64,000 nt of DNA. Source: Nesterenkonia marinintestina (GTDB lineage Bacteria; Actinomycetota; Actinomycetes; Actinomycetales; Micrococcaceae). Where the stretch lies: assembly GCF_025420485.1 (NCBI RefSeq), contig NZ_JAOEFD010000001.1:310001-374000 (forward strand), given 5' to 3'. Position numbers and translations under genes: made by a program. The notes beneath the pieces are model-generated. The model was not told where the DNA came from. It saw nothing but the letters and a program-made list of their open reading frames with translations, and did no database searches. Shown here in pieces: positions 9,020 through 17,535 of this stretch. Positions within the stretch are counted from its first letter, which is position 1; every line of letters starts with the position of its first letter.

Positions 9020-9802
9020 CTATCGCGGCTCGGGACGGTGGCCGAGGACATCTCGTCCGATGCGCAGGTGTGTCGCACCGGCGGCGACCGCGGCCTCGAG
9101 GTCCCCGCTCATCCCTGCGGAGATCCAGGCGGCCTCCGGGTGCCCCCGCCTCAGCTCTTCGGAGAGCTCGGCCAGTCGGGCGAAGGCCGGTGCGGGGTCC
9201 TCGTCCAGCGGCGCGACCGCCATGAGACCGGCCATGCGCAGGCCCTCGGCCTCCGCGATCCTCTCGGCCATGGCCCCGATCCGGTCGGGGGCCGCGCCGC
9301 CGCGCGCATCCTCCGGGACCTGTCGGCGCAGGTCCACCTGGATCAGGCAGTCGACGGGGCGGTCGGCACGCTCGGCGCCGGCTCGGACCAGCGCCTTCAG
9401 CAGGGAGGACCGGTCCACCGAATGGACGACGTCGGCGTAGTTCAGCACCGAACGGGCCTTGTTCGACTGGAGCTGGCCCACGAAGTGCCACCGGGGCCTC
9501 GGCGGGGCCTCGGAGAGCGCCCCGAGCAGTTCGTCGGTCTCGGCGGCCTTGGCGGAGGCCTCCTGGTCCTTGTTCTCTCCGACCTCGCCGACGCCGAGCC
9601 GGGCCAGACGCACCACGTCCTCGGCGGGGAACGTCTTGGTCACCACCACCAGCTCGGGGCGGTCCCGCCGATCGGCCGCCGCGGCCGCGCGGTCGATCCT
9701 GGCGCGCAGCGCGACCAGGTGCTCGGCGATCTGCCGTGTGCGGTCATCGGCGTCAGCCGGAAGGTCGTCCGGAGGCGGGGTGCTCGGGCTCGTCGGTGTC
9801 AC
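9020..9802 (-). CDS. YggS/PROSC family pyridoxal-phosphate homeostasis protein
   Basis: PLP-binding protein of the fold-type III alanine racemase family with no known catalytic activity; it buffers vitamin B6 and affects amino acid pools. The 260-residue product has the PLP lysine in ELVVVTKTFPAEDV, then GENKDQEA, WHFVGQLQSNKAR and HSVDR. The phosphate-binding end reads ISAGMSGDLEAAVAAGATHLRIG. All are family hallmarks. The GTG at 9802 is chosen because the region upstream is low-complexity. Its ribosome site (GAGG, 2 bases away) is poor, so the start is uncertain. It lies 32 bp downstream of pgeF. Confidence 0.9.
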   Translation of the reverse strand: MTPTSPSTPPPDDLPADADDRTRQIAEHLVALRARIDRAAAAADRRDRPELVVVTKTFPAEDVVRLARLGVGEVGENKDQEASAKAAETDELLGALSEAPPRPRWHFVGQLQSNKARSVLNYADVVHSVDRSSLLKALVRAGAERADRPVDCLIQVDLRRQVPEDARGGAAPDRIGAMAERIAEAEGLRMAGLMAVAPLDEDPAPAFARLAELSEELRRGHPEAAWISAGMSGDLEAAVAAGATHLRIGRDVLGHRPEPR

Positions 9803-9834
9803 GGCCTCGACTGTAGCGGATCGGGCGGTGGTCC

Positions 9835-10575
9835 TCAGTCGTGACCGTTCCGCCAGACGAGTCCGGCGAAGCGTCCCCGGCCGGGGGCGCGGCGGTGGGA
9901 GAACAGGTCCTCGTCCTCGATGGTGCAGCCGGCGACGTCGGTGACGGTGACCTCCCGGGAGGCGAGCACCGCCGCGGCTTCGGCCCGCAGATCCAGAGCA
10001 GGGGTGCCCCACCTCGTCTCCGAGGCGAGGGCCGGGCGCCCCTCGGAGGATTCGGCGCGCAGCGACTCCGGGACCTCGTAGCAGCGGCCGCATGCGCCGG
10101 GACCGATCCAGGCGGAGATCTCCTGCGCCCCGGCGGTCCGCATCGCGGCCACCGTGTTCTCCAGCACCCCGCCGAGCAGACCGACCCGTCCCGCGTGGGC
10201 GCCGGCGGTCATCGGACGCTCGCCGACCCGCCCCACGAACATCACCGGCAGACAGTCGGCGACCATGATCGCCAGGGCGGCCGAGGCGTCGGTGCTGAGC
10301 CAGGCGTCGCCGATCGGCGGCTGCGGCCCGGATGCGGCCGCGGCGTCGACGACGTCGGCCGAATGGGTCTGGTGGAGGAACCTCAGGCCTCCCTGGGGCA
10401 CCCCCATCGTCGCCTCCAGCCGTCGCCGGGAGGCCAGGGCGGCCCGTCGGGCGTGTGCGGGGTCGTCGGCGTCGGTCACCCCCGCGCTGAGGGAGAGGTT
10501 CCCGGCCTCCACACGCGTGAAGGCGACGCGGACTCCGTCGCCGGCATCGAGATGCCGCCAGAACGGAGCCTCCAC
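9835..10575 (-). CDS. pgeF: Laccase-domain purine nucleoside phosphorylase (PgeF/YlmD family)
   Basis: The 246-residue product is a member of the polyphenol-oxidase-like DUF152 family. Members act on purine nucleosides (adenosine or inosine phosphorolysis and deamination) and in E. coli edit mis-incorporated residues in peptidoglycan precursors, which would suit its place beside ftsZ. Zinc-site residues are visible in LHQTHSADV, MVADCLPVMF and GAHAGRVGLLGGV, with GPGACGRCYEVP following. The GTG at 10575 has GGAGG 5 bases upstream. The gene sits between ftsZ and yggS as in most actinobacteria. The biochemical activity here is assigned by family only. Confidence 0.88.
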   Translation of the reverse strand: MEAPFWRHLDAGDGVRVAFTRVEAGNLSLSAGVTDADDPAHARRAALASRRRLEATMGVPQGGLRFLHQTHSADVVDAAAASGPQPPIGDAWLSTDASAALAIMVADCLPVMFVGRVGERPMTAGAHAGRVGLLGGVLENTVAAMRTAGAQEISAWIGPGACGRCYEVPESLRAESSEGRPALASETRWGTPALDLRAEAAAVLASREVTVTDVAGCTIEDEDLFSHRRAPGRGRFAGLVWRNGHD

Positions 10576-10648
10576 GTCGCCTCCAGCGTCGGTGAGAGTC
10601 GGTCGTCCTCCGGACCGCGCCTGAGGTGGCCGCGGTCCGGAGCGGCCG

Positions 10649-11947
10649 TCACTTGAGGAAGTCGGGCACGTCCAGGTCGTCGCCGCGGGAACCGGTGTAG
10701 TCCGACTCCACGATGTCCGGGATGTCCTGCTGCTCCTGCTGGTGCGGGACCCGCTGCTGCGGAGCCGTCTGCTGCTCGTCGGCCGCGCGGCCTGCCGACG
10801 GCTGCTGCCCCTGCGGAGCGGCCTGCTGGGAGTGCTGCGGCTGGGAGTACTCCTGGCCCGACTGGTGCTGCTGCCCGGCCGCGGCGCCGGACGCCTGCTG
10901 CGGGGCGCCCCCGTGACGGTCCGTCGGTACGGTCCCGGGCACCCGCTGGGGGGCGGACTGCTGGGAGTACTGCGGTTGGGGAGCCGGCTGCGAGGTGGCG
11001 TCGACCTGGTCGAAGCCGGCGGCGATCACCGTGACCCGGGCCTCGTCTCCCAGGGCGTCGTCGATGACGGCGCCGAAGATGATGTTGGCCTCCGGGTGGG
11101 CGACCTCCTGGACCAGGCGAGCCGCCTCGTTGATCTCGAAGAGTCCGAGGTCGGAGCCGCCCTGGATGGAGAGCAGAACCCCGTGTGCGCCGTCGATGGA
11201 GGCCTCCAGCAGGGGCGAGGCGATGGCGAGCTCGGCCGCCTTGACGGCACGGTCCTCCCCGTTGGCGGAGCCGATGCCCATGAGCGCCGATCCGGCGCCC
11301 TGCATCACGGACTTCACATCGGCGAAGTCCAGGTTGATCAGGCCGGGCGTGGTGATGAGGTCGGTGATGCCCTGCACACCGGAGAGAAGGACCTGGTCGG
11401 CCGATCGGAACGCGTCGAGGACCGAGACGTTCTTGTCCGAGATGGACAGCAGACGGTCGTTCGGGATGACGATCAGGGTGTCGACCTCGTCACGGAGGTC
11501 GTCGATGCCCTGCTCGGCGGAGGACGCGCGACGGCGGCCCTCGAAGGTGAACGGACGGGTCACCACCCCGATGGTCAGCGCGCCCAGCGAGCGGGCGATG
11601 CGGGCCACGACCGGCGCACCGCCGGTCCCGGTGCCGCCGCCCTCGCCGGCGGTGACGAAGACCATGTCGGCCCCCTTGAGGACCTCTTCGATCTCCTCGG
11701 CGTGGTCCTCGGCGGCCTGGCGGCCCACCTCCGGGTTCGCCCCCGCTCCGAGCCCACGGGTCAGCTCCCGGCCGACGTCGAGCTTGACGTCCGCATCGGA
11801 CATCAGCAGGGCCTGGGCGTCGGTGTTGATGGCGATGAACTCCACGCCGCGCAGACCGACCTCGATCATGCGGTTCACGGCGTTGACACCGCCTCCGCCG
11901 ATACCGACGACCTTGATCACGGCCAGGTAGTTGTTCGGTGTTGCCAC
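10649..11947 (-). CDS. ftsZ: Cell division GTPase FtsZ
   Basis: Tubulin-like GTPase that forms the Z ring. The 432-residue product has the nucleotide loop [14 protein letters not shown] near residues 14-27, the tubulin signature [10 protein letters not shown] near 103-112, and PNDRLL. The T7 region [11 protein letters not shown] contains the GTP-hydrolysing Asp. The core ends near residue 318. It is followed by a glutamine/proline-rich linker of about 95 residues and the conserved tail [10 protein letters not shown] that binds SepF and other partners. The start codon is GTG at 11947. The gene is separated from ftsQ by 419 bp, much more than any other dcw junction here, so it probably has its own promoters. 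Confidence 0.97.
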   Translation of the reverse strand: MATPNNYLAVIKVVGIGGGGVNAVNRMIEVGLRGVEFIAINTDAQALLMSDADVKLDVGRELTRGLGAGANPEVGRQAAEDHAEEIEEVLKGADMVFVTAGEGGGTGTGGAPVVARIARSLGALTIGVVTRPFTFEGRRRASSAEQGIDDLRDEVDTLIVIPNDRLLSISDKNVSVLDAFRSADQVLLSGVQGITDLITTPGLINLDFADVKSVMQGAGSALMGIGSANGEDRAVKAAELAIASPLLEASIDGAHGVLLSIQGGSDLGLFEINEAARLVQEVAHPEANIIFGAVIDDALGDEARVTVIAAGFDQVDATSQPAPQPQYSQQSAPQRVPGTVPTDRHGGAPQQASGAAAGQQHQSGQEYSQPQHSQQAAPQGQQPSAGRAADEQQTAPQQRVPHQQEQQDIPDIVESDYTGSRGDDLDVPDFLK

Positions 11948-12366
11948 GATTGTTGTGTCCCTTGCTCGTCTCTCACGTCATGTGGAACGGAGGCCCCCGT
12001 CGTCCGACACAGCCACGCGACTCCTCACTGTCACGCCGCGACCCGTCTTCGCCGAAGCGGATCCGGGTGCTGCGGTCCCGTCGACGTCGTCCGTCGCCGG
12101 CCCGGTATGGTTCGCGGTCACACCGCGCCGACGGACCCCGAAGGGCCCCTGACGTCACAGCGGCTGGTCGAAGTGCTGACGAGAGCCTCCGTCACATCGG
12201 TCATTCTTTCGGCGCACGCACCCCTCAGCAACGTTCAGGTTGAACTTGAACCTGAGGGATCCCGCCCGCCTCCTCCACGGTCGCGCGCAGGTCAGCCGCG
12301 ATCCGTCCTTCGCCGACCAGCCTACCCCGAGCAGCACGGCTGAGGACGGCACCCCGCCGAACACGG
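11948..12366 (-). promoter_or_regulatory. ftsQ-ftsZ intergenic region, likely ftsZ promoter region
   Basis: This is 419 bp without a convincing gene in a cluster whose other members mostly overlap. ftsZ is known to be driven by several promoters in the ftsQ-ftsZ interval in other actinobacteria, which this spacing supports. The only clear structure seen is an inverted repeat at 12235-12255. A 71-codon frame across 12155-12370 shows no protein-like features and is not called. Confidence 0.55.
12235..12255. promoter_or_regulatory. Inverted repeat upstream of ftsZ
   Basis: TCAGGTT (12235-12241) and AACCTGA (12249-12255) are perfect 7-base inverted arms around the spacer GAACTTG. CTCAG at 12224-12228 and CTGAG at 12252-12256 add an outer pair. 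It lies about 290 bp upstream of the ftsZ GTG. The symmetry and the position suggest an operator or an RNA hairpin in the ftsZ leader; the binding factor is unknown. Confidence 0.4.
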
Positions 12367-13413
12367 TCACCGCGTCACCGGCGCGTCCGGCGTGGAGATG
12401 TCGACGGTGTCGGCTTCGGCGAAGGCCGGGTCCTCGGAGTCGAGCAGCGCCTCGAGCACCGCCGCCTTCTCGCGACCGCGTTCGCTGCTGCCCCAGAGCA
12501 CCGTCCGTCCGTCGGTGAGCTCCAGCTCCACCGAGTCCACGGAGGATGCGGAGGCCGAATCCATGGCCTCCCGGGCCGACGGGGGAAGCTCTCCGAGCAC
12601 GGAGGCGACCGCACGGAAGACCGCACGGTCCTGCAGGGCGGACTGCTCACCGATGACCGGGGTGTGGTGCTCCTCCGCCTGGGCGACCTGCTCCTCGTCC
12701 TCGGCGTCGAAGGTGCGGATGACCTGGCCGTCCTCGTTGTAGAAGCGGATCTCGTCGTCGCTGCGCACTTCGGCCACCGGCGGATGCTCGACGACCTCGA
12801 CCAGCAGCTCGTCCGGCAGCCGACCCTGGACGACGACCTGGTCGATCACCGGCTCCTCGGCCAGCAGATCCTCGACGTGTCGGTTGCCGACCTGCGGCAG
12901 GGGGCGCCCCACCACGGGTTCGAGTAGCTCCTGAGCACGGTCGTCGGTGAGCAGATCGTTGCCCTGGACCTCGACGGCGCGGATCGTCAGCAGCGGCGAG
13001 ACCGTCAGCACCACCACGGTGAGCAGCAGGGCCAGCAGGCCGCCGCCGAGCAGCCAGAGCCCGCGGCGCCGGCGGCGTCGCACGCCGACGACCTTCGGCT
13101 CCGGGAACGCCAGGGTCTCTTCCTCGGCGTCCTCAGCATCCTCAGCGTCGGCGTCGACGTCGGCGTCGACGTCGTCGACCTGCGGCGTTCCCTCGGCCCC
13201 CTGCTCCCTCCGCTCTCCGGGCGCGCGTGTGGGCCCGCCCTCGGACCTCGGGGCGGTCGAGCCGGCTGCTCCCTCGGAGCGGGCGGTGCGCTCATCGCGG
13301 AGGACGACGACGTCGGCACCATCATCCGAACCGGCGCCGTCACCGGTGTCCGACGAGTCGTCCTCGGCGTCCCGGCGCCGGTCCCGGCTCTGCGGAATGC
13401 GGGGACGCTTCAC
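12367..13413 (-). CDS. ftsQ: Cell division protein FtsQ
   Basis: Bitopic divisome protein linking FtsB/FtsL with other division proteins. The 348-residue product has a long acidic, Arg/Ser-rich cytoplasmic part (about 1-110) and a basic stop (RRRRRRG). One transmembrane helix follows (LWLLGGGLLALLLTVVVLTV, about 118-137), then the POTRA domain (IRAVEVQGNDLLTDDRAQELL) and the FtsQ beta domain. The sequence shows an FtsQ-type DPNDEV-like stretch only weakly, but topology and context are decisive. GTG at 13413 forms a GTGA overlap with the murC stop. The cytoplasmic part is roughly twice the usual length. Confidence 0.9.
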   Translation of the reverse strand: MKRPRIPQSRDRRRDAEDDSSDTGDGAGSDDGADVVVLRDERTARSEGAAGSTAPRSEGGPTRAPGERREQGAEGTPQVDDVDADVDADAEDAEDAEEETLAFPEPKVVGVRRRRRRGLWLLGGGLLALLLTVVVLTVSPLLTIRAVEVQGNDLLTDDRAQELLEPVVGRPLPQVGNRHVEDLLAEEPVIDQVVVQGRLPDELLVEVVEHPPVAEVRSDDEIRFYNEDGQVIRTFDAEDEEQVAQAEEHHTPVIGEQSALQDRAVFRAVASVLGELPPSAREAMDSASASSVDSVELELTDGRTVLWGSSERGREKAAVLEALLDSEDPAFAEADTVDISTPDAPVTR

Positions 13414-14882
13414 CGGCTCCCCTCCGCGGAGAGCGCCTCCACGAGCCGAGGGCCCAGTGCGGTGACGTCGCCGGCGCCGACGGTGAGCACCAGGTCCCCG
13501 GGTGCGGCCGCACCGACTACGGTGCGCACCGCCTCCTCGCGGCCCTGCAGGCCTCCGCGCGGAGGCCTGTCGCCGGCGAAGAGGGGATCGGCGATGAGGG
13601 CGGCGGTGACCCCTTCGACGGGCCGCTCCCGGGCGGGATAGATCTCGAGCACCGCGACGGTGTCGGCCGTCCGCAGGGCGGCCGAGAACTCGGCGGCGAA
13701 CTCCTGAGTGCGCGAGAACAGGTGGGGCTGGAAGATCACGTGGACCCGGGATCCGGGATCCACCGCTTCGCGTGCCGCCGTGAGGAGGGCCGCGACCTCG
13801 GTGGGGTGGTGCGCGTAGTCGTCGTAGACGCGCACTCCGGCCGCTTCGCCCTGCAGGTCGAAGCGCCGCGCCACTCCCCGGAAGGCGCCGACCGTGACGG
13901 CGGAGTCCTCCAGGCTGAGTCCGGTCCGGCGTCCCACCGCCACGGAGGCGAGGGCGTTGAGGGCGTTATGTCCGCCGGGGACGCTCAGGGAGGCGCGCAC
14001 CGACCGACCGTCCTCCTCGATGCCGAACGTCTGCGCCGCGCCGTCGGGGATCCGACGGCCGGGCTCGGGGTCGTCGGTGAGCCGGAGGGCGGCCTCCGGT
14101 GATCGTCCGTAGGTCATCACCTCGACGCTCCGGGCGGCCAGATCGTCGGCGACGTCGGCGAGGAGCTCCCGGGCCCCCTCGTCGTCGAGACAGAGGATCA
14201 GCGTGCCGCCGTCGAGGATCCGCGCCGTGAAGTCCACGAACACCCGGTGCACGGCCTCGGGCGTGCCGTGGTGATCGAGGTGGTCGGCCTCCACATTGGT
14301 GATGACGGCGATCTCCGGACGGTAGTTCAGCAGCGAGCCGTCGGACTCGTCGGCCTCTGCGACGAACCACTCCCCCTCACCGGCCGATGCGTTGGTCCCC
14401 AGACCTGCGACGGAGGCGCCGACCGCGAAGCCGGGGCGCAGCCCCGCGGCGTCGAGCAGCGTGGCCGTCATGGATGAGGTCGTCGTCTTGCCGTGCGTCC
14501 CCGCCACAGCGACGCCGCGCCGGGCGTCCATGACCGCGGCCAGCCCTTCGGAGCGGTGCAGCACCCGCACGCCCCGGCGCACGGCCTCGTCGTACTCCGG
14601 ATTTCCGGCCTGGGCCACGGAGGAGGCGATGACCGTATCGATCCGCGCCCCGGCCTCCTGCTCGACCGAGGTGATGTTCTCCCTCCGGTAGCCGACGCGC
14701 ACCGGGACCCCCGAGGTGCGGAACTCGTCGAGCACCGGCAGGTCCTTGGCGTCGGTGCCGGAGATCGGCACCCCCTGCGCCTGCATGACCCTGGCCACCG
14801 CGGAGACGCCGACTCCGGCGAGGCCGAGGAAGTGGACCCGGCCGATCCGGGCCAGACGGTCGCTCGGTGCGGCATCGGTCAC
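13410..14882 (-). CDS. murC: UDP-N-acetylmuramate-L-alanine ligase
   Basis: ATP-dependent addition of L-Ala to UDP-MurNAc, the first Mur ligase step. The 490-residue product has the N-terminal Rossmann motif VHFLGLAGVGVSAVARVM, the P-loop GTHGKTTTSS near residues 128-137, EADESDGS, and ITNVEADHLDHHG (metal and ATP site). YDDYAHHPTEV marks the C-terminal domain. All catalytic blocks are intact. The GTG at 14882 overlaps the murG stop by 4 nt, and the gene overlaps ftsQ by 4 nt. Confidence 0.97.
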   Translation of the reverse strand: MTDAAPSDRLARIGRVHFLGLAGVGVSAVARVMQAQGVPISGTDAKDLPVLDEFRTSGVPVRVGYRRENITSVEQEAGARIDTVIASSVAQAGNPEYDEAVRRGVRVLHRSEGLAAVMDARRGVAVAGTHGKTTTSSMTATLLDAAGLRPGFAVGASVAGLGTNASAGEGEWFVAEADESDGSLLNYRPEIAVITNVEADHLDHHGTPEAVHRVFVDFTARILDGGTLILCLDDEGARELLADVADDLAARSVEVMTYGRSPEAALRLTDDPEPGRRIPDGAAQTFGIEEDGRSVRASLSVPGGHNALNALASVAVGRRTGLSLEDSAVTVGAFRGVARRFDLQGEAAGVRVYDDYAHHPTEVAALLTAAREAVDPGSRVHVIFQPHLFSRTQEFAAEFSAALRTADTVAVLEIYPARERPVEGVTAALIADPLFAGDRPPRGGLQGREEAVRTVVGAAAPGDLVLTVGAGDVTALGPRLVEALSAEGSR

Positions 14883-16012
14883 GATGTGCTCCCTAAGGTC
14901 TCGGAGGAGACGGCGCGGATCATCTCGCGGGCCATCCGCTCGTCGGCGTCGGTGATCCCACGTTCGCCGGCCTGCCGCTGCATGTCCGCCAGCAGGGCGG
15001 GGTCCTCGAGCAGCGGGATCACATTGCGTCGGATCCAGTCACGGCTGAGGTGTTCGTCCTTGACCAGCAGGGCGCCGCCGGCGTCCACGAGGTCCCGGGC
15101 GTTGAGCTCCTGCTCCCCGTTGCCCACCGGGAGCGGGACGAACACGGTGGGCAGCGAGACCGCGGCCACCTCGCAGACGGTCGCGGCTCCGGCGCGGGCG
15201 ATCAGCAGGTCGGCGGCGGCATAGGCCCGGTGCATGCCGTCGAGGTACTCGAGCTGGTGGTAGCCCTCCCGGGTCAGCAGGGTGCCCGGGGACTCCTCGA
15301 GGGCCTTCCCCCGACCGGAGAGGTGCAGGACCTGGGCCCCGGACTCCAGGACGTCGTCGAGCGAGGAGGCGAGCGCCCGGTTCAGCGACAGTGCGCCGGA
15401 TGACCCTCCGGTCACCACCAGGGTCGTGCGGTCGGGGTCCAGACCCAGGTCCTCGCGGGCCTGAGCCCGGTCGCGGCGACGGTCGAGCTGCGAGATGTCC
15501 CGCGACATCGGCATCCCGACCCACTGGGAGTGCTTCAGCGGAGTGCCCTCGAAGGCGACCCCGGTGAAGACCGCACCTCGGTTTCCGATCCTGTTGGCGA
15601 GTCCGGGACGCGTGTTGGCCTCGTGGACGAGCACGGGGACGCCCAGACGCTTCGCGGCCAGGTAGACCGGAGTGCAGACGTATCCTCCGACGCCGAGCAC
15701 GACGTCGGCCTCGTGCCGTCGCAGGACCTCGGCGGCGTCGGCGATCGCCCCGCGGAACCGACCGGGGAAGCGCAGCGCGTCCTTCGTGGGACGCCGAGGC
15801 ATGGGCACCTTCTCGATCGTCTCCAGCTCGAACCCGGCCTCCGGCACCAGCCGGGTCTCGAGGCCGACCTCGGTGCCGATCATCGTGATCCGGGAGTCCG
15901 GCGAGATCCTCTCGAGGGCGCGGGCCACCGCGATCATCGGGCTGACGTGGCCGGCGGTGCCGCCGCCGGCCAGGACTGCACGGACGGCGGGGGTCTTCTT
16001 CGAGGCACTCAT
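14879..16012 (-). CDS. murG: UDP-N-acetylglucosamine-undecaprenyl-PP-MurNAc-pentapeptide GlcNAc transferase
   Basis: Peripheral membrane GT-B glycosyltransferase that converts lipid I to lipid II. The 377-residue product has the N-terminal glycine loop LAGGGTAGHVSPMIAVARAL, GVGGYVCTPVYLAAK, and HEANTRPGLANR. The donor domain has VTGGSSGALSLN and the UDP-GlcNAc site ARAGAATVCEVAAVSLPTVFVPLP. The ATG at 16012 overlaps the ftsW stop as ATGA. The open frame continues upstream through ftsW, but that part is out-of-frame noise with no homology-like features. Confidence 0.97.
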   Translation of the reverse strand: MSASKKTPAVRAVLAGGGTAGHVSPMIAVARALERISPDSRITMIGTEVGLETRLVPEAGFELETIEKVPMPRRPTKDALRFPGRFRGAIADAAEVLRRHEADVVLGVGGYVCTPVYLAAKRLGVPVLVHEANTRPGLANRIGNRGAVFTGVAFEGTPLKHSQWVGMPMSRDISQLDRRRDRAQAREDLGLDPDRTTLVVTGGSSGALSLNRALASSLDDVLESGAQVLHLSGRGKALEESPGTLLTREGYHQLEYLDGMHRAYAAADLLIARAGAATVCEVAAVSLPTVFVPLPVGNGEQELNARDLVDAGGALLVKDEHLSRDWIRRNVIPLLEDPALLADMQRQAGERGITDADERMAREMIRAVSSETLGSTS

Positions 16013-17493
16013 GATGTGGTGGTCCTTCTCATGCTCGTCGTGGACACGGGCTCCTCCGCCGTGACGGAGTCGGTCGGCGGTGAGGCGGGCTCGCCCGTCC
16101 CTTCGGGCTCGGGATCCGCCGGCGGCGCCGAGCGGCGCTGACGATGGGCGAAGCTCATCACCACGCCCACGGCCAGCAGCGTGGATGTCAGGGAGGATCC
16201 GCCGTAGGAGATGAACGGCAGGGGCACCCCGATCACCGGCAGCAGGCCGGTGACCATACCGAGGTTGATGAAGGTCTGCCCGATGACCCAGGACATGATG
16301 CCCAAGGTGGTGATCTTCACGAAGCGGCTGTCGGCCCGGGCGGCGACGCGGAACATGCCGATCGCCAGGACGCCGTACAGCACGACGACGGTCAGGGCGC
16401 CGAGCAGCCCCAGCTCTTCGCCGAGGATGGTGAAGATGAAGTCGTTCTCCGCTTCGGGGATGTAGTTCCACTTCTGGCGGGACTGCCCGAGGCCGACGCC
16501 CCACCATCCTCCGGAGGCCAGCGCATAGAGGCCGTGCTGGGCCTGGTAGCAGAGGTCGCCCGACCCCTCGCAGGCGTCGCCGATGTCCAACCAGGCGCTC
16601 ACCCGCGCGAGCCGGTTGGGCGAGGTGATCACTCCGATGACGGCGCCCAGGACGCCGAGGGAGGCAGCGACCACGAAGTAGCGCACCTTCGTCCCGGCGA
16701 CGAAGAGGACCGTGGCGACGATGACGCCGAAGATCAGGGCGGTGCCGAGGTCGCGGCCGATCATGATGAACAGGAGGATGCTGGCGGCGCCGGGGAAGAT
16801 CACCGGGATCACCGCATGCTGCAGCTGGCCGACCAGGCGTCCCTTGCGGGCCAGCACGGATCCCGCCCAGACGATGAGGGCGAGCTTCGCGAACTCCGCG
16901 GGCTGGACGTTGATCGGTCCCATCCGCAGCCAGTTCCGGTTGCCGTTGACCTCGTGGCCCAGCGGACTGAGCACGAGTGCCAGCCCCAGGACCGTGACGA
17001 TCAGCAGGGGCCAGGCGATCCGCTGCAGCAGTCGCTGGGGCATCAGGACGACCGCGAAGATCCCGGCGAATCCGACCACGGCCCACATGGCCTGGCGGAG
17101 GAAGAGCCCGTATGCGGTGGTGGTGCTCCCCACGGTCTCGATGGCCGAGGAGGACAGCACCATCACTGCTCCGATGACCGTCAGGGCGAACGAGGAGCCG
17201 AACAGCATCCAGAAGGTCGTATGCGGCCGGCCGTCCTCGACGAAGGACCAGAATCGGCCCACCGCGTCGTGGACGCGGCCGCCCGTGGGGCGTCGGACCG
17301 CGGAGGCCCCCGCGGCGTCCTGACCGGGCGCAGGCTCGGCCCCTTCGGCAGGGTCCTCGACGTCCCGGGCGTCCTCGACGGCCCTCAGATGGGGGCGGGG
17401 CTCCGCTGCGGCGACCTCATCGCCGGAGCGCGGTCCCTCTCCGGAGCGCGACCCCTCATCGGAGGGGGAGGATGGCAGGCGCGGCGTGCGCAT
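16009..17493 (-). CDS. ftsW: Lipid II polymerase FtsW (SEDS family)
   Basis: SEDS-family peptidoglycan glycosyltransferase of the divisome. The 494-residue product carries an N-terminal cytoplasmic extension of about 90 acidic residues and then about ten transmembrane segments. Family motifs include VNGNRNWLRMGPINVQPAEFAK, IMIGRDLGTAL, and GWWGVGLGQSRQKWNYIPEAENDFIF. Its C-terminal side has GVPLPFISYGGSSL. The catalytic Asp of SEDS proteins lies within the segment carrying GRDLGTA or nearby loops. A hydrophilic tail of about 45 residues follows the last helix. FtsW works with the FtsI encoded in the same cluster. There is a 42-bp gap to murD upstream. Confidence 0.95.
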   Translation of the reverse strand: MRTPRLPSSPSDEGSRSGEGPRSGDEVAAAEPRPHLRAVEDARDVEDPAEGAEPAPGQDAAGASAVRRPTGGRVHDAVGRFWSFVEDGRPHTTFWMLFGSSFALTVIGAVMVLSSSAIETVGSTTTAYGLFLRQAMWAVVGFAGIFAVVLMPQRLLQRIAWPLLIVTVLGLALVLSPLGHEVNGNRNWLRMGPINVQPAEFAKLALIVWAGSVLARKGRLVGQLQHAVIPVIFPGAASILLFIMIGRDLGTALIFGVIVATVLFVAGTKVRYFVVAASLGVLGAVIGVITSPNRLARVSAWLDIGDACEGSGDLCYQAQHGLYALASGGWWGVGLGQSRQKWNYIPEAENDFIFTILGEELGLLGALTVVVLYGVLAIGMFRVAARADSRFVKITTLGIMSWVIGQTFINLGMVTGLLPVIGVPLPFISYGGSSLTSTLLAVGVVMSFAHRQRRSAPPADPEPEGTGEPASPPTDSVTAEEPVSTTSMRRTTTS

Positions 17494-17535
17494 CGTGGTG
17501 ACCGGCCTCCTCGTCGTCTCGTCGGTGGGTCAAGT

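Noticed and set aside
12155-12370. 71-codon minus-strand frame in the ftsQ-ftsZ gap
   Set aside because: No ribosome site, no recognisable feature, and it includes the inverted repeat; regarded as non-coding.
16013-17086. Upstream extension of the murG frame
   Set aside because: It overlaps ftsW in another frame and has no MurG sequence; the MurG N-terminal glycine loop begins just after the ATG at 16012.
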